A DNA stretch of 13,616 nt from Funneliformis mosseae (lineage: Eukaryota > Glomeromycota > Glomeromycetes > Glomerales > Glomeraceae): contig CAJVPP010002758.1 in assembly GCA_910592005.1 (NCBI GenBank), positions 1-13,616 of the forward strand. The letters are read 5' to 3'. The first letter of the stretch is position 1; each line of letters starts with the position of its first letter. Positions 9,785 to 13,616 of this stretch are shown here, piece by piece. The notes beneath the pieces were generated by a model, which saw only the letters and a list, made by a program, of their open reading frames with translations, was not told the DNA's origin and made no database searches. A program made the position numbers and the translations under genes.

Positions 9785-10440
9785 ATGACTACTCTTGATA
9801 ATAGGATTGATAATGATAATTTTGAAGATAATTCTTTAGGTAAAATTGATGATGATAATGATTTCGCTGATAATTTACCATTAAATATCTTATAAAATAA
9901 TGGTGGTATTACCACTACCCTCTACTAGATGGATTTTTACTAAATAGCATTGGCATTATTGCTTTATTAAATGACAATTAAAGATGGTCACCGCAATTGA
10001 AAAAAATGGCGTAATTGAGTTGCAACTTGTGGCGCAATTAAATTTCCTTATGGCACAATTAAGTTGCAACTCAATTAAAATTTGAAAATAATTATGGGGA
10101 CCATCTTTAATGACAATAGTGTCATTAATAATTTACAAGATGACAATAATATTACTACTTTACTAGATAATGATATTGTTACTGATTTACAAAATGATGA
10201 AGATGTTATTACTTTACCAGATGATGATAATATAAATAGTTTACAAGATGATAAAAATGTTACTGTTTTATCAGATTATGATAATATTACAGGTCTATAA
10301 GATAATGATAGTATTACTACTTTACCAGATGATAATAATACGATTAATGGTAAAATAGCTGACATTATTTCAATTTTTACAGTAGAAAGAGAAGGGAATT
10401 TTGATGAAGATACCTTCAATAAACATAATCAATATATTTA
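9785..10440 (+). pseudogene. Decayed Asp/Asn-rich repeat coding region
   Basis: The plus strand reads as an acidic repeat of about 11-14 residues of the type D-D-x-N-I-T-T-L-x-D (for example LQDDNNITTLL, LPDDDNINSLQDD, SDYDNITGL). It starts near an ATG at 9785 and has a stop at 9892, a frameshift near 9925, an insertion at 9978-10108 and a stop at 10298-10300. The reading then continues to about 10440 with a non-repetitive tail (GKIADIISIFTVEREGNFDE). The longest uninterrupted piece, 10082-10300, begins inside the insertion, so that start is not original. I do not recognise the protein. It could be the disordered N-terminal part of a transposon protein or a host gene relic. Confidence 0.5.
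9978..10108. mobile_element. 131-bp MITE with perfect 8-bp target duplication
   Basis: AATGACAA is present at 9970-9977 and again at 10109-10116. The element begins TTAAAGATGGTCACC and ends GGGGACCATCTTT, so the ends are near-perfect inverted repeats. A second, perfect 16-bp inverted repeat (AATTGAGTTGCAACTT, 10013-10028 versus 10061-10076) lies inside, so the whole element can fold. Removing the element and one duplication copy restores the Asp/Asn-rich frame across the site. The 8-bp duplication suggests the hAT group. A TTAA duplication with shorter ends is the alternative reading. Confidence 0.88.
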
Positions 10441-11189
10441 AAAGCTAATAAATTATAATAATAATTAAATGATAAATAATAAAAAGTAATCACTGTTACT
10501 TGAGATGATGTTTCTTTAGTAATATTATTAAACAAGTCAATTTTTCTGATTTTTACCTTTTTTTGTATTGCTAATTATAAGACATTAATTAGTTATGTTT
10601 CTAATTGTAGAGCATCAGTTGATCCTATATTTTTTAATAATAATATATTTTTAGATAATAATATATTTAATAAAACAATATAAAAACTTTTATATCACTT
10701 TCTTTTTTTAATACTTCTTACCACTGATCTAATTATAAGTTATTTTAAGATATTGAAATTAAAAGTACTAATATCTTTCTTATAATCCATTATTTGTTAA
10801 AAATGGTAGTTTGATTATACGAGTATATGAATTTATTATAAAAAAAAAGAAAAGAATATTAATCACCTTTTTATATTAGAATAAGATATAATTTAACTTA
10901 ATTATTATGCAAAACCTTTGTAATAACTTTTAATAAATCTATTAATATAATAATGCAAATATATATTATAATAATTTAATTAATCAATTCGTATTATGAT
11001 ATATCTTATTATATGATGACCATAATATCAAGTATCATAAAATAATGATATCAACAATTTATAAGTATTAGAATTTTTAATATTTTAATCCCATTAATTA
11101 ATTTTAATTTAAAAAATAATACAATTTGCTGATAATTTATGCAATAGCATTATTATATCTGTTGAATTATAATTAAAGTTGCTTATTTA
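10441..11189. other. AT-rich spacer, no gene recognised
   Basis: The sequence is AT-rich with dense stops in all six frames, TA-rich runs near 10960-11060, and no recognisable repeat or RNA gene. It separates the Asp/Asn-rich relic from the Plavaka relic. Confidence 0.55.
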
Positions 11190-11390
11190 AATTCATTTAA
11201 ATTTAGCAAAATGTCTAAACTATAGTTTTTCTAAATTTTTACTAAGGTTTTGATATAGTTTCACATTTTATAAGCTTTGATATAGTTTACCTCTTCTAGA
11301 ATTTTGCAAATTTTTTAATAAGGTTTTAATATAATTTTACTAAATTTTACCTTTTTCCATTTAAATGACTTGCAAAATCTCTAAGTTTCA
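11190..11390. repeat. Degenerate direct-repeat cluster
   Basis: CATTTAAAT...GCAAAAT.TCT appears near 11190-11215 and again near 11357-11381. Between them AAGGTTTTGATATAGTTT recurs three times with changes (near 11246, 11270 and 11321). It looks like a small decayed tandem or MITE remnant. The boundaries and nature are uncertain. Confidence 0.4.
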
Positions 11391-11600
11391 TCTAGCAACC
11401 TTAGTTACAATAATATCATTAATAATTTAAGATTTTCACAATTACTAAATACCTTAGATCACATAACAATTTATATTTTATTTTATTTGATTAAATTAAT
11501 ATTGAAAAATATCAAACTATACCTATCCAAATTGTGAAAGAGTATTTAATTATCATTCTTTCTTACAAAATCATATAAGAATTTATGATAATACAATTAA
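11391..11600. other. AT-rich stretch, no clear gene
   Basis: No open frame or repeat is evident. Part of it may belong to the N-terminal side of the Plavaka relic that follows, but I cannot recognise any conserved residues in it. Confidence 0.4.
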
Positions 11601-13067
11601 TATAGTCTTATATAAAATTTATAAAAAAAATAGAAAAACTGTTAAAGAAGATTATGTTTCAGAGTTTAATAATAGTGAGTAATAAGAAGAGTTTAATGAT
11701 AGTGAAAAATAATAAGAAGATTAAGTATTTGATGATGATGTATAACAAGATGATAACTATACCTTAAAGTTTAATGACAATGAGTAATAAGTAAAGATTA
11801 ATGATAGTGAAGAACAAAAAGAAGAAAAGAAGAATTTGATAATAGTAAAGGACAAGAAAAAGAGATGAAAAGGTATAATAATATTAAAGGTTAGAACTAT
11901 CTGAAAATTTTTTAACCAGTTAATAATCAGTTAAAATATTAGTTAATCAGTTAATTAATCAATTAAAATTAACTTTAGCTAGTACTATAAATTTGATCAG
12001 AGTTAAATAATAATTTGCAATTATAAAAATTTTAATTTTGACTAGAAATTGAATTTTAGTCAGATTTAAATTCATCTATTTTAACCGGTTAAAAATCTTT
12101 AACCAATTAATATATTTACCATTTTAACTAGTTAATTAACTGGTTAAAAATTAACTGATTCTAACCTCTAGATAATAATGAAGAATAAAAATAAGAGGAG
12201 GAAAAAGCTAAATGATTATTAGCAATGTAAAGAATTTATTTAATTTATACTTTGTGATATGTGTTAATTAATATTTATATATAAAAGATAATTAATAAAT
12301 ATTTACTACATAATGTTGATCTAATTTCAATTTTTAATACTCTTAATATTAGTTCAATAATAAATAAACTTGAGTTTCCAAATCAAGAGTTTGAGAATTT
12401 TATAGAATTACTTATAAAATAGAATTTGTCTAATGTATATGTTAGTAATATTCTTAAATTTTCACGTAAAATTTATTATGATAATATAATATTATCCACT
12501 TTAATAAAATAAGACTGTTAATTATTAGATCAAATTATATATTTTCTTTAAAAAAAGCCTATTATGACATATAAAAAAAATATTATCTTCATTATTCTAA
12601 TTTTGATATTATAAAGGAATTATTAAGTAATAAAAAAATTTAAGATAATTGTATCTTTAAATTTAATTCTTTATATTACAAAGGCTAGAGAATTTATTAT
12701 AAATAATATAATAGAGAATAGTGAGAAAGAGTATAAAATTCACTTTTCAAAAAAGTAAAGGTTTTATTAATTATTTTATATTCTGATGTAACAATCTATA
12801 ACTATTTAGGTAAAGCTAGTAAATATTCTATCTACTTGATATTGGAAAATTTTCTTAGTTGAATTAGAAATAAATCTAATACTAAAGTTCTTTTGGGATA
12901 TTTTTCACAATTAAAAGTGAAGACTATCTTTCAAAAAAGGTCAAAAAGCTTCTGATTAATAAAATGTATACTTTACTAATATTTTTAGATATATTAATAA
13001 AGTCATTGCTTGATTATAAAAATGATAGATTTGATCTTAAAATTAATAATAACGTATTGCTATTAGT
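11600..13067 (+). pseudogene. Plavaka-type transposase relic
   Basis: From about 11640 to 11880 an acidic Glu/Asp-rich region is read, with TAA where Gln is likely (EFNNSE**EEFNDSE). After a MITE at 11889-12166 the frame resumes (LDNNEE*K*EEEKAK) and is followed almost unbroken except for stops. It includes FENFIELLIK*NLSNVYVSNI, a Plavaka-type N-terminal block. After a frameshift near 12560 the core follows: LYYKG*RIYYK*YNRE**E, then VLLIILYSDVTIYNYLGK with the probable first catalytic Asp at 12785-12787, then KVLLGYFSQLK. The adjacent stops TAG TGA at 12719-12724 sit where two Trp are expected. The reading ends at 13067, where hAT copy B begins; the rest of the catalytic core is missing. 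The family call is from memory of Plavaka transposases in fungi. Confidence 0.75.
11889..12166. mobile_element. 278-bp MITE inside the Plavaka relic
   Basis: The left end is GGTTAGAA and the right end is TTCTAACC, a perfect 8-bp inverted repeat. A few bases further in, TTTTAACCAGTTAAT is repeated in reverse complement at the right. GGTTAA/TTAACC motifs recur through the body, so it folds into a largely palindromic structure. It splits the acidic N-terminal region of the Plavaka reading. No clean target duplication could be fixed: the bases outside the ends are atattaaa and tctagata. The superfamily is unknown. Confidence 0.7.
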
Positions 13068-13225
13068 GCTCTGAAAGGGTCGGGTCAGACCTGGGTGATC
13101 GACCTGACCCAGATTTTAAATCGAATCAGGGTTGGTAATTTTAATAATCCGTAACCTGCATGACCTGACCCGTCGGGTTAGGGTCATACTGTTGCTTTGA
13201 CCCAGAACAACTCGGGTGATCTGAG
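13068..13225 (+). repeat. 5' terminal and subterminal region of hAT copy B
   Basis: GGGTCGGGTCA, GACCTGACCC, GACCTGACCCGTCGGGTTAG and GGGTCA motifs occur in both directions within about 160 bp and can pair into several stems. It aligns with 8687-8539 (minus). Clustered short motifs next to a terminus fit transposase-binding sites of hAT elements. That role is inferred. Confidence 0.8.
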
Positions 13226-13247
13226 ATGACGTTATGATGATGTAATA

Positions 13248-13364
13248 CGTATTTTTTTCCCACATGAAAAGTTTTTTTACGCTAAATTTTAGTTTCATTT
13301 GTCGCGTATTTTTCCCACACAAAAAAGTTTTTTTTTACGCGCTAAATTTTAGCTTTGTTTGTGG
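13248..13364 (+). promoter_or_regulatory. Tandem 57-bp duplication upstream of hAT copy B start
   Basis: Two consecutive copies (starting 13248 and 13305) share CGTATTTTT, TCCCACA, AAGTTTTTTT, ACGC and TAAATTTTAG. They are followed by a TATATATATAAA run at about 13366-13377 and the ATG at 13389. The sequence just before the ATG (TTTAGCTTTGTTTGTGG) is recognisable in copy A as TTTAACTTTATTTGTGA, but copy A shows no clear duplication. A promoter role is inferred from position only. Confidence 0.5.
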
Positions 13365-13388
13365 CTTATATATATAAAAAATATAAAT

Positions 13389-13549
13389 ATGTCTAAAACT
13401 ATTGACCTTATTAAACCAGTATCTCAACTTGGAAAACAAAGAAGTTTGCGTAGTGAACTCTTTATTAATAATCTCTTTGAAGAGAAAGACCTTCCATCAG
13501 AGCATAAAAGTGCAAAAACACACCGTGAAGTTAAGTGTTTTAACTGTCC
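13389..13549 (+). CDS. hAT transposase exon 1 (copy B), start of BED finger
   Basis: The ATG at 13389 is chosen because the upstream in-frame extension begins only at a TTG and includes the TATA-like run. The exon encodes about 54 residues ending in AKTHREVKCFNCP. The reading agrees with copy A exon 1 at LRSE, LF.EK, AKTHR.VKC and N.P. The final CFNC supplies the first two zinc ligands of a BED finger. The exon ends at 13549 before the donor GTAAGTAA; the in-frame TAA at 13551 lies in the intron. Copy A shows that the next exon supplies the rest of the finger (Trp and the two His). Transposase role: binds the element ends and cuts them. The remainder lies outside the window. Confidence 0.75.
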
Positions 13550-13616
13550 GTAAGTAAATAATTTTTAAAATAGAAAGTTTTAATTGAAAATATATACTTA
13601 ATATTGGAAACTTAGT

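Larger units (their letters stand above)
13068..13616 (+). mobile_element. hAT transposon copy B, 5' end, runs off the window
   Basis: It starts with GCTCTGAAAGGGTCGGGTCA directly after the last Plavaka codons, so it is inserted in that older element. It has the same subterminal region, promoter-proximal sequence and first exon as copy A but with higher GC, intact CpG-containing motifs and no lesions in what is visible. It is therefore the younger copy and may be intact beyond the edge. Confidence 0.85.

Noticed and set aside
10082..10300. A 72-codon gene on the plus strand
   Set aside because: Its start lies inside the 131-bp MITE; only the part after 10116 belongs to the acidic repeat relic.
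6386..11902. Shared 13-bp string GTTAGAACTATCT at 6386-6398 and 11890-11902
   Set aside because: Matches of this length are expected by chance in an AT-rich window of this size, and the flanks do not extend it.
1481..13067. Reassigned genetic code (TAA/TAG read as Gln, ciliate type)
   Set aside because: Many TAA/TAG codons do fall at Gln positions. However, TAG and TGA also replace conserved Trp, splice donors show the same G-to-A change, and copy B exon 1 needs no reassignment. Mutation explains all of it.
8539..13225. The two inverted terminal regions as ends of one 4.5-kb composite transposon
   Set aside because: Each points outward into its own hAT gene, so they are 5' ends of two separate copies.
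13116..13322. Minus-strand open frame of 68 codons
   Set aside because: It crosses the hAT subterminal repeats and the promoter duplication in antisense; there is no family resemblance and the composition explains it.

Overview
The window is very AT-rich, intron-bearing eukaryotic DNA made almost entirely of decayed and nested transposable elements. I found no conserved host gene. The helicase, hAT and Plavaka families present, and the way they are decayed, fit a repeat-rich filamentous fungus, most likely an arbuscular mycorrhizal fungus (Glomeromycotina, Rhizophagus/Gigaspora type). That assignment rests on my memory of these families, not on a search.

Layout, left to right. 1-705 is AT- and T-rich, with a possible coding edge at 1-93 (-). 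706-1430 is a noncoding element with inverted termini around about seven 50-bp hairpin units. 1481-3428 (-) is the C-terminal two thirds or so of a dead superfamily-2 helicase of the replication-origin-binding type. 3429-6386 is a 2.96-kb noncoding element with 13-bp inverted termini. It holds about 44 copies of a 25-bp palindromic satellite, an 8-copy minisatellite and subterminal repeats. 6387-8687 (-) is a truncated, inactivated hAT transposon (copy A) with eight recognisable exons and its 5' end. 8688-9784 is featureless AT-rich DNA. 9785-10440 (+) is a decayed Asp/Asn-rich repeat coding region, cut by a 131-bp MITE with a perfect 8-bp target duplication. 11600-13067 (+) is a dead Plavaka-type transposase, cut by a 278-bp MITE at 11889-12166. 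13068 to the end (+) is the 5' end of a second, apparently intact hAT (copy B).

The two hAT copies share terminal repeats, promoter-proximal sequence and first exon. They therefore identify each other and fix the 5' terminus of the family. Copy B is inserted in Plavaka and looks young. Copy A carries many in-frame stops, two splice donors changed from GT to AT, and a lost zinc ligand.

Across the helicase, hAT A and Plavaka, nearly all stops lie where Gln or Trp (sometimes Arg) is expected. This is the mark of widespread C:G to T:A transitions, not of a reassigned genetic code.

The least expected objects are the two noncoding elements (706-1430 and 3429-6386). They have different termini, yet both are filled with long arrays of the same GGAACGAT...ATCGTTCC palindrome.
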